Source of the DNA: Entonaema liquescens
Lineage: Eukaryota; Ascomycota; Sordariomycetes; Xylariales; Xylariaceae
Length of the DNA: 64,000 nucleotides
Direction: 5' to 3'
Assembly (NCBI GenBank): GCA_902805475.1
Contig: CADCSX010000008.1
Coordinates: 2,338,001-2,402,000, forward strand
Shown: piece by piece, positions 20,750 through 31,965 of the stretch
How positions within the stretch are numbered: position 1 is the first letter of the stretch
How the letters are laid out: each line of letters opens with the position of its first letter
Notes under the pieces: model-generated
What the model saw: the letters and a program-made list of their open reading frames with translations, nothing else
What the model was told of the DNA's origin: nothing
Databases searched by the model: none
Program-made: the position numbers and the translations under genes

Positions 20750-23700
20750 AGAGGATCCAGCAGCAGTTCTGGCATTCTATTTCACCATATATAAAAGAAT
20801 AAAATGCCTCAAACACTCCCCGGCGTACTATAAATGCGCTTAGTACTAACCAAATACCGATCGTGTTCGAAAATATTATACCCCGACAAGCTTAGAAGCT
20901 ATAATACGAGCAACAAGGAATCAATTATTAATGTGATCCAGATAGACACGCCATAGTGGAGGCTTATATCCTACGCTATGAGACAAGAGCTGAGAAACAG
21001 AAGCATTGCCAGTTGTCTCAGACGTAGTGGTAATATAGTAGGAGGACATGATGTGCTGCCCCTATCCATGTGTCCCCTGCGACAGCCACCATCACAGCTA
21101 TAATGTGCACCCAACAGCTTCCCATGGCGATAGGTTGACCCGCGTGAACCCAAAAACGGCGTATATACCATGGCATTGAACTGTTCGACTTAAGCATGGA
21201 CGGCCACGAAATTATCAAGTCTTTGGCTTAAGGTAAGGCTACTGCTGCTAGTTAAGTCTCAACACCCAAGTGTTAGGGCTTTGTAGGGGCCTGGGGTTAT
21301 TCGAACAACTCAGCCAGCTTATTATTGACAGTAGCATCTATACCCAGCCATGCTACTACACGATAGTGCTGCTACTTTATCGAGTTAGATTCCGTTTGCA
21401 CGTATGACAAATAGATTTAGGATAGTATGCGCATATACTCCGCCGTAGGTTCTCATGGTATAGGGCTTCGATGTTCCGATCCCGGCTAGTATACTTGCAA
21501 ATAGTAGATAAAACCTACTTTATGTCGAGATTGCACCAGCATTATGTCTATCTACTGAATAGGCGAAGGGTATATGATTGCATTTAATAACTACCCGTAG
21601 AACCCGGTTATAAAATAGCTGTAGAGTAACGATGATAGGGTGACTATCACCTACGATTGTTTGGGGGCCAATTCGCATAGGTTACTGTCGTTCCCTCTTC
21701 CCGGACAGTCATTCAACATCAGTGAACCTCACTATAAAATGCTTTGAGATACACAGCGTAGCTATATGTGGTCCTGACATCACGAAAATACCTAGGTCTT
21801 AGGTTCACTATGTATACTATTTGCCTATATATGGCTATGGTATACGCGTACACTCTTCTATATGGGCACAGGGCCAACATATGAGGACATGTCTCCGTAA
21901 TAGGATACAATTACCATGCTGTGACCTGAGTGTCGCGAAATATTGATCAAGCTATAACTAAATGTTTTGCTTCTTTCGGGAAGGAGGCTCCGTATGTATC
22001 CCGTTGTTTTGCTGGGAGCTCGTTTTGACTGAGCTAAGAATCGCAATACGTCTCGCTCTAGCATGGTAACGATCCTTGAACTCTGCAATACAAGGGACTC
22101 ACGTTCAGAGGAGAGAGGGCGGGGTCGGGAAACCCGAAAGGGCACCCTCTTCACCATCTCCAATCGAGAAACTAGCACAACTTCACTGGTAGAACCAACA
22201 CTTAGCATATATGGATTTGGATCTAAAACTATGAGCAAAGGTAATATGGTGAGTAAACTGTCCTAGGTATACAGCTAAGGCTGATTGATCTGACTATCGG
22301 GGTGCCATCTAATATGGTGTTTGATCTTTCTCGCCCTTGTAACATTAAAGGGATATCATGATTAGGCCATTTAGGGAACTAGACGCGAAAACGCCAAGTT
22401 GACGCAGCATCTAAGAATCTCAAGCATCGGTGTTTAGGCCATCCTATCTAGGTAGTCATTGCGAAGGTTCGAACTCGTCGCCGGCGGACGGTTGGATACG
22501 AATTTTAAGAAGGGGTATTTGCTTGAAGAAGTTCCGCTAAGGCCATAGTCGTCCGAGCTGTAAGCACTTACCTATCTAACTTAACAGCGAATTGCCCGCT
22601 ATTCTACTGAATTGCCTCCCATAATTATTACTAGGTACCGGCCTGAATCGCCGTGACTTGATATCCTCTCGCGAAGCAGTGTCTCTGCGGTTTTGAGATG
22701 CATTTGTTGATGAGGGGCTCCTCTTAACCGTCTTATTTAACCCTCTCGGCCGAACAACCCTATTATCGCCTTCCTACGGTTGCCCAGCCGTTGTGTATGC
22801 AGAGAGTTTGCTATGGCTCGTGGCAACGCAGGTAGTGAGCCGCTCGGTTGTGCTTTCGACTCAAAGGCAATTAAAGCTAGCAGGAAAGAATCTACTTACT
22901 TCTAACCGAATTGGTACCTAGGGGCTAGACGCAGGTTTGTTAGTGCGCGGGTTACCAGGTAGAATGGAAGCTATTGTTGTTGCCAGCGAATTGTACAACG
23001 AAAACGACAGTGTGTCCCGAACTTGTCAGCCTTGTCAAGGGATGAAGTCCAGCCAAGTTTGCAACGAGGAAAATGCGCTATATCTATCGTTGCTAGAATA
23101 AATTCCCTTTAGCTTGCCTGCATATAAGCGTTCAAATGGAATAATAACGTGCAGTGGAAAGGTACCAACACTCCCAACCCCATGTGATAAAGGCGGCAGA
23201 TGGGGAAAAGCGTGATGCAAGAGAGCCAACACCAGGCTTACCCAAGGTTCTTGATTTGCTCAATTCTACCGGCCTCTAGGTAGTCCATTGATACCTATAA
23301 GCCTACCATGGGGATAGTAGAGAAAGCAGTAGTAAAGTTGGTAATGAGCCATGTTCTTACCAGCCTCTCACACCAATAGTTTAGAACAATAAATAAGCTC
23401 TAATATGTTATGCCGCGTGATCATAGCTAAAACGCCGGCCTTTACTACTAATTATTTCACAAGGTATCTATTCGTATTTCTACAAATCCCTTTGCTTGAC
23501 ATAGTTGGGAGGAAGATCGGAATCGCGGCTTAGCACGAGTCACGACACGTTCCAGCGTTTTAGGTGTCGTCCCAATGTCTGTGTTTACTCTTCCAACGTA
23601 TGCAGTATAGTCAACGAACTAGGTGTCGAGTTTAATGGTTACGCGACTCGACCATTGTATCACTCAATATCTCATCGAACGTGGAGGGAGAGTTCTCGAG

Positions 23701-24111
23701 TACCATGACTACCTAGCGCTAATTCAACACCGTCGAATAGATATCAGGTACAATGTAACGAGATGATGGGGGCGGGAGTTCGGCTTCGGATCGAATCGAG
23801 ACGTACGCGTCTTGTCTGTTGGAGGGCACCGGGAGCGCGGTACGGCATTACTAGGTGTTTATTGCCATCGAACCTAAAAGTATTAGCTGATTCCATCTAG
23901 CCACCCTCAGTACATAGGGGAGAATGAAATTTGTATCTACGATCTTTGAGCACCGTATGTCTTAAAAGTATAGAAGTCGTAATTCTGAAATTACTAATAA
24001 AGTCATACGCTGCTGTGAGGATCTATTAGTGATAACAGAAATTCCAACACGTGTACTTTAGGTACGTTACGGTCATCTAAAGACCAATGGACGAGACGTT
24101 AATTCCAGTAG

Positions 24112-24139
24112 TTATTATTATTATTATTATTATTATTAA
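24112..24139. repeat. (TTA)n microsatellite
   Basis: About nine consecutive TTA units in gene-free DNA. Confidence 0.95.
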
Positions 24140-24210
24140 TCATACGTAGACCCCCAATTACAGCGCGGCAGGGTATACAGTAGCAGTAGGGTTTTTTTTA
24201 GTCCAAGCTA

Positions 24211-24238
24211 GGGAGAGGGAGAGGGAGAGGGAGAGGGA
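24211..24238. repeat. (GGGAGA)n microsatellite
   Basis: Between four and five perfect hexamer units, purine-only on the plus strand. Confidence 0.95.
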
Positions 24239-26693
24239 TTAGGTACAAAGGTGCCTTATTCCGACGGAGGAATCCCGCCTTGTTGGTTTCAACCCGCACC
24301 AGCACCAGCGTGTCAGATACATGTAGGCTCTTCCGGCTGGCTTTCCCAGGCCCTGCTTGCGAGACGGGCCACGTTCTCGACCCAGTATATTCCCTAGGGG
24401 GAATGGAAGGGGACGGTAGCTTATTGTACATAAATACATAGTGTAGTAGCAAAGAAGAAGAGAGGAAAAAAGCCCCGAGCCGAACGATGGAGAAACAAAC
24501 AAACGTAAAGTTTCGGTACGGTACGTGGCGTCATCCGCTGCGTCCCACAACGTAGTGTAGTCCGCGGAGTCGTGACCTTAGTCGTGAATATCCTTGGATA
24601 GGATACTGTACACACACGCATACGTCGATGCGTATAGTAGGTATATGTGGTACTATACGTGTAATAAACTGGAGTCCTGTTCCTCAGGGTTTGCCGGGTG
24701 ATGACTCGATTCGCCAGGTATTTTGCACGCTAGGCCGAAGAGAAGAAAGAGGATAAAACACAACCTATGCTATTTGACCTATTCAGAAGCCTAGGTACAT
24801 AACACAGAGTCCAGGTTCATATAAATCTGTAAAAAGCGAGACAGCGATTCTCCTCAAGCCCAAACGCCTCAGCCTACAGCAGGGTTTCGAGCCTTACGCT
24901 ATCTATAAGTTTTGCATACACTGCCTTTCTACTTCATACACAACACCACCGCCGTAGGATTGTGTTTGTGCGTGTCGGCTGTTGGCCGGTGGACTTTGCG
25001 TATCAGGGATTACCCCGATTCTGGGTTCCCACTAGAAGCCGAATAAAAAACGGTATCAAGACAAACCCACAAGTCGGCATTTTACAAAGTATACATTGCC
25101 AATACGAATGTATGTATTCTAGCTAGCGGTTAGCTCGTCCTTTTGGGGGCTGACTACCTAAGTACTAGCTATTCCATACTCCATCTGCCTTGTTTACTAT
25201 CTTGTGTAGTCAAGGGTCCCTTTGCATGTCGGGGCTCAGCGGGAGCTAGAACACTTTCACGTCAACGGCCTCCAACTTCGCATGAGGCCGGGTGTCTTCT
25301 GCCGTGTCGTGTTCTTATGTATATATAAATATAGTACTCGAGCTAACCATGTCATCGCTCGACTATAAACTGTAAGACGAATCAGGATTTGTCGTAGTTA
25401 ATAATCAATATATATACTGTATGCTATTGTTTCGTACTGTTACCTACTTGGGAATATTGCCTAGACTAGACGGTTGCTTATGCTTATTCGCGTATCTCAA
25501 CCAGTTGTCCCCGCAAGAATAGATTTGTCGCCGAGTTTTTACACCTCGCCTCGAAGCTTCAACGGGGATCCCGGGTCGAGCAAGGTCCATCCCCTTCCCC
25601 CTCCTTTGCCCAGGCGCGAGGAGTGCCAGTGCGAGGTCACGACGTTGCTGGCTTATGCGTGTAATGCGTCGCTAAAATCCCCAGAACGCAACGGCGACCG
25701 GGATACCGCTGTCAACGTCAAATTTGAATCGGCGAGCCTGCCGGATCTCATTCCGCGACTACGAGCAAAGTGGTACTGTAGCATCCATGACCATGAATTG
25801 CCAACAAATCCAGCCCTTTCTTATCAAACCTTGGCCCCTGTATCCACCTCAAGGGGGTCCCGCTGGCCCTAGTTCAGCGTAGCCACCCATATCATCGTCC
25901 CCTGAACTTCTGACCTGGTTGTCATCCCCTCGGCCGTAAAGCTTGCGGTATGGAATCGGCACGTCTTTAGCTAGGCCTCAACCCGCCTCTTACTTAGAAG
26001 CTACCCACGGATATTACCGCAAGTTAGGTAGACCAACCTAAGTAGACCAGAAAATCTAGAACGTGCCTTGTCGGTATCATTAATCTGCATGTCACTCTAA
26101 ACGCGTTGATCGTCACTTTCAGAATCCCTTCCGTAGGCGAAAGCGAAGTTACATTAGTTCATCTAGGTCATAACCTATACTATGAAGACAACGCAAAAAG
26201 ACAGCGCCTAGAGAATAAACGCATAATAGGTAAAACAAAAGCAACCACCAACATTCGGATTTTTGCCGCGAGGCGAACCAATCTTCTCATCCCTTCTCGT
26301 CATCGAATCGAGGAGACGTCTTTTTGAAAGAATTAAAATGAAATGTAAAACCGCTGTAGAAAATTGATAGGAAATATGCCATGATCGAAGTTTGTTGCCA
26401 AACTAGTCATCTAAAGGTAGGAAATCTTTCGAGCAGCCCCGTTCCCCCATTTCCACGGAATACGCCCTGGACTCGCAACCGCCGCCCCAATGAATGAAAT
26501 GCAAATGCTGCCTAAAGATGCGCTACCCTCATAGACTGGGAATCGATTCGGATACCCATAAATCATCGCCCATCTGTCATTCGAACAAGCCGCCAGCAGC
26601 CATCTAATTTTCCGACCTCTCCCAAGGTCTTATATTTAACGAGCGCCAGTGATTCGTCCGCCACGTGGCCACTGTAGGAAACTACTAGTATTC

Positions 26694-27998
26694 CTATTGC
26701 TGAGTTCGCCGATTTAAACGCCCTAGCATTTTCTGATCGATATCGTTGCTGGGGCTAGGATTAGTGCCCATGATATTTTCTAGACTCATCACTGAACTCG
26801 TATTATGATGTCCTACCGGAGGACCGGATGGACTACCTCTCGGCGGTGGTGTTCGGTTATCGTATCCAGCGTACGACACTGACTGAGGTTGTAGTTGTGA
26901 TAAGGGTTGCAAGTGGCTTGGGCTGCCGCTGGACGAAGGAGATCGTCGCCGTGGGTTATCATCGGGGAACGTACTCGGAGGTGGTAAGCGTACTCCATGC
27001 TCATCATCTACAGGTCGTGGTCGCCGCCTTCCTATGTCAGACCTCTCCTCCGAAAAGAACCGTATGAGTTAGTAGGCGATGGTAGTGGCTGGTCATATTG
27101 CTGATTCGTAGTTGGATAGCCACCACCCGCGGGCAGACTCGACGGGCCTGCTAGAGGTTGACCGTATGCCCCAAATAGTTGAGTACCCGGCGGGATTCCG
27201 TTTGGAAGCGCTGAAACGGGAACAAATGCTGTAGACGAGGAAGAGGAAACCGGCTGAAAAACGCATTCTTGGTTCATCTTAATGCAATTTGTACATTTGC
27301 CTCCGGGAGAATTCTGATATCCACTGCACCGAATCTGTTCTCTTTGTTAGCTTTCCCAAAGCCTTTTAGACATGCCCATTCGTATAGCACAATCTTACCT
27401 TTCTTCTTCGGCAGTATCTACAAGCAATCGAGGTCCGTTGCCGAGGAGCAGACTGTTGCATCACAGCAGATCCTACAGGTCCACCTCTTGCAAAGTCAGG
27501 GGGGTATGCCCCCGGGGCGCCACGGTCACCCCGGTATCCGAACTCGTACGGATTCGCGGCGTTGTAATTAGAGAAATACTGTGCTCTCGGATCTTGAGGC
27601 GGATAGCTGGCCCTGGGATCTGGGGCCGCCGTGTGGACTGGAGGAAGATAAGAGGGATGGCTGGAGCCTGGAGGAGGGTAGGCGCTGCCACCCGTCGGCG
27701 GGGAATAGCCAGTGCTTGGAGGCGCTGGTACGGCGAGTGGAGGAGGATATCCATTAGTAGAGCTCGGTGAAGGCCCGTACCCACTGCTTCTCGCATCCCA
27801 ACCTCTAGCACCAGCGGACTGGGCGTAATGATCCTGCATGGAGGGCAATCTTACTGCTCCTGATGCCATTTGTGGCCGGGGATGATAGGCGATTGCTCTC
27901 GTACGATCGTCTTCTTCACCGGGAACCGGAGGATACTGAGATTCGTCGTGTTGGTCGTGTCTTGGTTGTTGTCCTCTATGTCGATGGTCTTCTGCCAT
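26694..27998 (-). CDS. RfeG/Prf-like Zn2Cys6 regulator, frameshifted
   Basis: Exons on the minus strand: 27399-27998 (200 codons) and 26694-27334, joined by a 64-nt GT-AG intron (27335-27398) that splits the zinc cluster. The first 185 residues are Pro/Tyr/Ser-rich and disordered. RQRTSIACRYCRRRK begins the cluster, and IRCSGYQNSPGGKCTNC then MNQEC complete it (residues 193 to about 221). VFQPVSS and a Gly/Pro-rich stretch follow. This mid-protein cluster with a Pro/Tyr-rich lead resembles the fungal proteins annotated RfeG or Prf. The frame breaks at the A run 27053-27056 (TTTT on the coding strand). One extra T would continue the frame as SEERSDIGRRRPRPVDD to the TAG at 26694, giving 413 residues. 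No intron can repair it. Confidence 0.85.
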
Positions 27999-29344
27999 GC
28001 TACGTTAATAGACGCTTAGGGGCGCCAGGGCGAAGTTCGAGGGTGGTAACCACGTAGTAGCTAGGGAGGTAGTCTATAGTGATGTCTGACGCAAGTACGC
28101 TTCGAGACTTTTGGCCCCCCAGTTGACTTATGCTACTCTGTTAAATACGCACTTTCCGAGATAAAGTAGTACCACGGCCAACGACCATACCAGATTTTCC
28201 CCCCTTCAAAAGCTGCGAAACCACGAGACTAGCTCTTGATGAATCCTAGGTCTACGACTTGTTCGGTGTGCTGATATCTTTAGATATTATCAAGCCCACT
28301 AGCCACGCATGCAACTAGAGAGTGGTAGGAGCTTCCAGAGGAACAATGCCGGTAACGATTTCTAAAGGCCAATCAGAAAATTAAGGCTGTTAAGTAAGTA
28401 AAAGAGAGAAAGTTGAAAAGCCGACGGCTGCGCGTAGAATGACGGCGCAATAAAATTAGATGGAATGGCGGGGCCAACTGTACGTAGGTGGAAGGGGAGA
28501 ACCTAAACAACAGCGCAGATGGCGGAGTCTGTAGTGCCGGGAGGAAGAGACGGGGCCCTTGAGTCTTCTATAATTTAATTGCGGGATGACCCTTGGGGGC
28601 TGCTGCAAAAGAATCTTGGAAGAGCCTAGCTAGCCCGTTAGCTGGAATGAACCCGAGTAAAATAAAGTAGCGGAGCTAAAAATGATAATAATAAAAATAA
28701 TAAAAAATAGGTATAGGCACGTTTTAGTCAGGGAATGGGATGGGGACTTGCGAAGGGTTTAAACGAATAACCTAGGAATATCCATACTCGATGAGATGAA
28801 TGAAATGATCATGCCCTGCCCATGGATCTGATTACAAAAAAAGGCACATACAAAAATATATATATACTCTCAGGCGCTTTGGTAATATATAATAATGATA
28901 CAAGCGGGAACTAACCTGGTGGTCTGGAGGATGTGAAGCTCGCAAAGGCAGGAAATTAGCCAACGGGCCCTGCCAACAACCAACGGTGAGATTTTAAACA
29001 AACAAGGAAAGTAAGCCAATATGCCAGAGAGCAAGCCTAGGTTTCCTGCTGGAAGTCGAAACAGGTAAAAACAAAAGTGACTGCGAGCTGGTGCGTTTTG
29101 GGAATACGTAACCCGCATGGACATGTAGGATGTAGGTATATGTATAAGGTATGTATATGTATATTGGCGTATGTGGGTGTATGTGCGTTGTATGTGCGAT
29201 GTGCGCCTAGTCGCCTTAGTCACCTAGCTCACCTAGATGTTGGGGCAGGGACAGGGCCGCCAAAAACAATGCGGACGCCAGTTCTTGTGAGCGGAGCAAG
29301 GGCCCGCAGGTGCAAGGTTTATGGGGACGGGAATGGGAATAGAC

Positions 29345-29407
29345 GACTAAAAAGACTAGAACGACTAGAACGACTTGAACGACTAAAAAGACTGGGAAGA
29401 TTGGAAG
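29345..29407. repeat. 9-bp minisatellite
   Basis: Seven units of a degenerate nonamer of the form GACTAGAAC/GACTAAAAA. The 9-bp period keeps a reading frame open across it, which explains the Arg/Leu-repeat frame there. Confidence 0.85.
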
Positions 29408-30605
29408 GTAGTCTTTGAGTGTGGAGGTGTTGGAAAAGCTCAAGAAGTACTCAGGTGACTCGGTGTAAGTTGATTCGAGAGATATTGCCGCGCCCGACAT
29501 AGGACGGTAAAGTTTCAGGTGGTACTCGACTAACGTAGAACGTAGAACGTAGAAGCGCTAAGTATGAAGTAGAGAAACGTACCTTTTTTTTTCCTTCCTT
29601 TCTCTCACTCGCTCTCGAATGAATGACTGCGCATAAGTAGAGCTAATGCCCTACTAGCGGCAGCGTTCCTTTCCGGGTGGGCTAATGAGAGCGGTGATTC
29701 GTGCCGGTGGACCAGAATTAAAAAGAACGGAACCGACGGCGGATGAACTACTGCGGGTAGAGAGGATGGTGTGTCTGTGTGTGGATGAGTTGGCGACCGA
29801 TAGCACCGTCCTGGCATGGGCTATTGAGTCGCTAACCGAACACAATAAAAAAAAAAAAAAAGCTGTCTACTTTGGAGAGTGGCTAAGGTAGAAAGCTGAA
29901 TGATCTCACTAGCGAAGATAGTTTCATCCAGTTGCTGCCGGAACGTTGGTAAGATTTAGTGAGACGGAGGGATGAGATGGATTGACCGATGGATTAGGAG
30001 GTGTGGTATGGTATTGATATTGTATGTGCGTGTGTGAAGGTGTGAAAGTGTGTGTGAGAGAAAGACAGAGAGTTGTCTGAGTACGTCTGAAGTGCGTCTG
30101 AGTGGCTACGACGGAAAACTTGACGATGTGAGGCGATTGAAGGTAGTTTGACAGTAGGTGTTTTAAATGAATGTATAACCCTTTTCCCTTTTTCTTCCTT
30201 ATTCTTTTTCGCACTGTCTCTACCTCAATTAGTTCGATGCTATATGAAAATATGCGACGAAAAGGTCAAAGGGAAAGAGAAGGTGAGGAAAAAGGTCGTG
30301 TTGCAGTGTCGCACGGGAGTTATGGTTGAGAGTGCAGTATGATGTTCGAATTGGGAACAATAATAACCTTTAGAGCCGGGGGGGTATTGATTTTTTGGGA
30401 AGGGCTTGTTTTTTTGTTCCAATCAAGTCCAAGTTTAGGCTAGTACCTTACGCCTAATGGGCAATGGCGGAATCCCGTCAGAATGGTTAGGCCTAACAGG
30501 TCGCAGAACGGGCCGCAGAAGGAAGGACCTAATCTGATTCGGTCAAATAACTGCCTTTTCCTTCCAATATACCTCTGGACGTAGTATCGCTGCTGCTGTA
30601 CTGCG

Positions 30606-30664
30606 GTATGTGTGTGTATGGGTATGTGTATGTGTATGTGTATGTAGGTATGTGTGTGCGCGCG
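30606..30664. repeat. TG/TA-rich simple repeat
   Basis: Alternating TGTGTA units ending in a GCGCGCGC tract; alternating purine/pyrimidine. Confidence 0.85.
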
Positions 30665-31857
30665 CTTGTTAAGTGATTGCTTGCTTAACTTTTAATGTTG
30701 CAAAGCAAGCTTTAGACCTTAAAGAATAAAATAAACCAGTAAGCTTTTGTATTTTTTATTTTTATTTTGTCTCCTTTCCTTCGCTCACTCCTTTCCATTA
30801 ACTTAAACTCGGACATCGAAAGAAGAGGGAAAAAGAGAAAAACGAAAGAAAAGGAAAAAAAAAAAAAACAATATTCACTTACATGTATTAAGTTAGCTAA
30901 CCTATATACCAACATGTAAGTATTTGTTGGCAAGAATACGTGTATAGGTATATTGCAGGTTTATAGGTCATGTGTACCACTTACAAATTATTTACGCAAA
31001 TGTATTGCGCTAAGGTGTCCAGTAGAATGTAAGACAAGCCAAATACTGTGGCGATGCTGCGCTTTGCGTGCAGGTATAAGTAGGTGAGAGTAAGTCTACC
31101 GTATGTAAAGTGTCTAGGGCTACCCTGAAGACAGGAGCGCCACGTTCAGGATATTTAGAGACCTGTTTATTTTTTCTTCTTTTGCTTCGTTATTTTTAGT
31201 TGTGTTCGCGAAGGCTTTTTTTGCTGTGCCACTCGCGTGGTGATAATGCGGCACGAAAATAAAAAGAAGATGTTCCTCTAGCCGAACCGATCCTTTCGCT
31301 CGGTCCGTTTGGCGGTGACGTACGGATCCAAGTAGGGTAGGAAAAGGTAATTATAGTTCCAAGTGCCGCAAGGCTGGCAAGCGGTTATGAGAAATACAAT
31401 TTCTCTTATATTACCGCTTGCTACTCGACACGGCTCGCTTGCTCTCCGTACACTTGATTGAGTAAGAGAGCCGACCGACGTTAGAGAGAAAAATCTAAGG
31501 ATGCCTAGGTTTGCAGAGGCTAGCGTCTGATTTCTCAAATAATGCAAACGTGGCTTGTCCCGAGGGCGTGGAACACCTTCGGGTAGGTTGTTGGTAGGCT
31601 GCTCGGCTCGCCGGGCTCGGGCTGGCTGCACATGTACCGCAAATGGCCCCCGTGAAGTTGCCGAGAAAGTTCACAACTGCATGCAATTTGTAGACGTGAT
31701 GCAGGAGGGTAAATCGTTGGGTCGAGTTTTCCGTAGATGAAAGAAAACAACTCGCTAGATAAGGTTGAAAGGTTGGCCGAAGCGAGTCAGCCAGTATTAT
31801 TATGTTTGGTGGTGGGGCGGTCAGCTTGACTTTCTGTGGTTATTATTATTATCTCTA

Positions 31858-31965
31858 TTACTTTCTCTCTTTTTCTCCTCCTCTTTTGCTTCTCGTTCCT
31901 TTTCTTTTCTTTTTCCTTGTTTTTTTTTCCTTCTTTTCTTCCCCCCCTTTCCCCTCGAACTTGTG
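31858..31965. repeat. Polypyrimidine tract
   Basis: About 110 nt almost entirely C and T on the plus strand, upstream of the minus-strand regulator gene. Confidence 0.8.

Larger units (their letters stand above)
20750..26693. other. Gene-free stretch of 5.9 kb with simple repeats
   Basis: Only short, unrelated frames occur on both strands, none with a domain or splice pattern. Base composition is mixed rather than uniformly AT-rich. Repeats include (TTA)n at 24112-24139 and (GGGAGA)n at 24211-24238. The longest frames (21858-22238 minus, 25474-25872 plus) look like chance. This could be degraded repeat DNA or a long regulatory interval. Confidence 0.55.

Noticed and set aside
21858..22266. 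Overlapping ORFs on both strands
   Set aside because: Neither has recognisable motifs and each is explained by the other's open frame.
22465..22500. GGTTCGAACTC as a tRNA T-arm
   Set aside because: Flanking bases do not form a T stem or acceptor stem and no anticodon arm is present upstream.
25474..25872. 132-codon ORF in the 5.9-kb gene-free stretch
   Set aside because: No ATG context, domain, splice partner or compositional signal; consistent with chance in mid-GC DNA.
29345..29407. Arg/Leu-repeat peptide encoded by the 9-bp minisatellite
   Set aside because: The repeat period of nine keeps the frame open automatically; no start, domain or splicing support.
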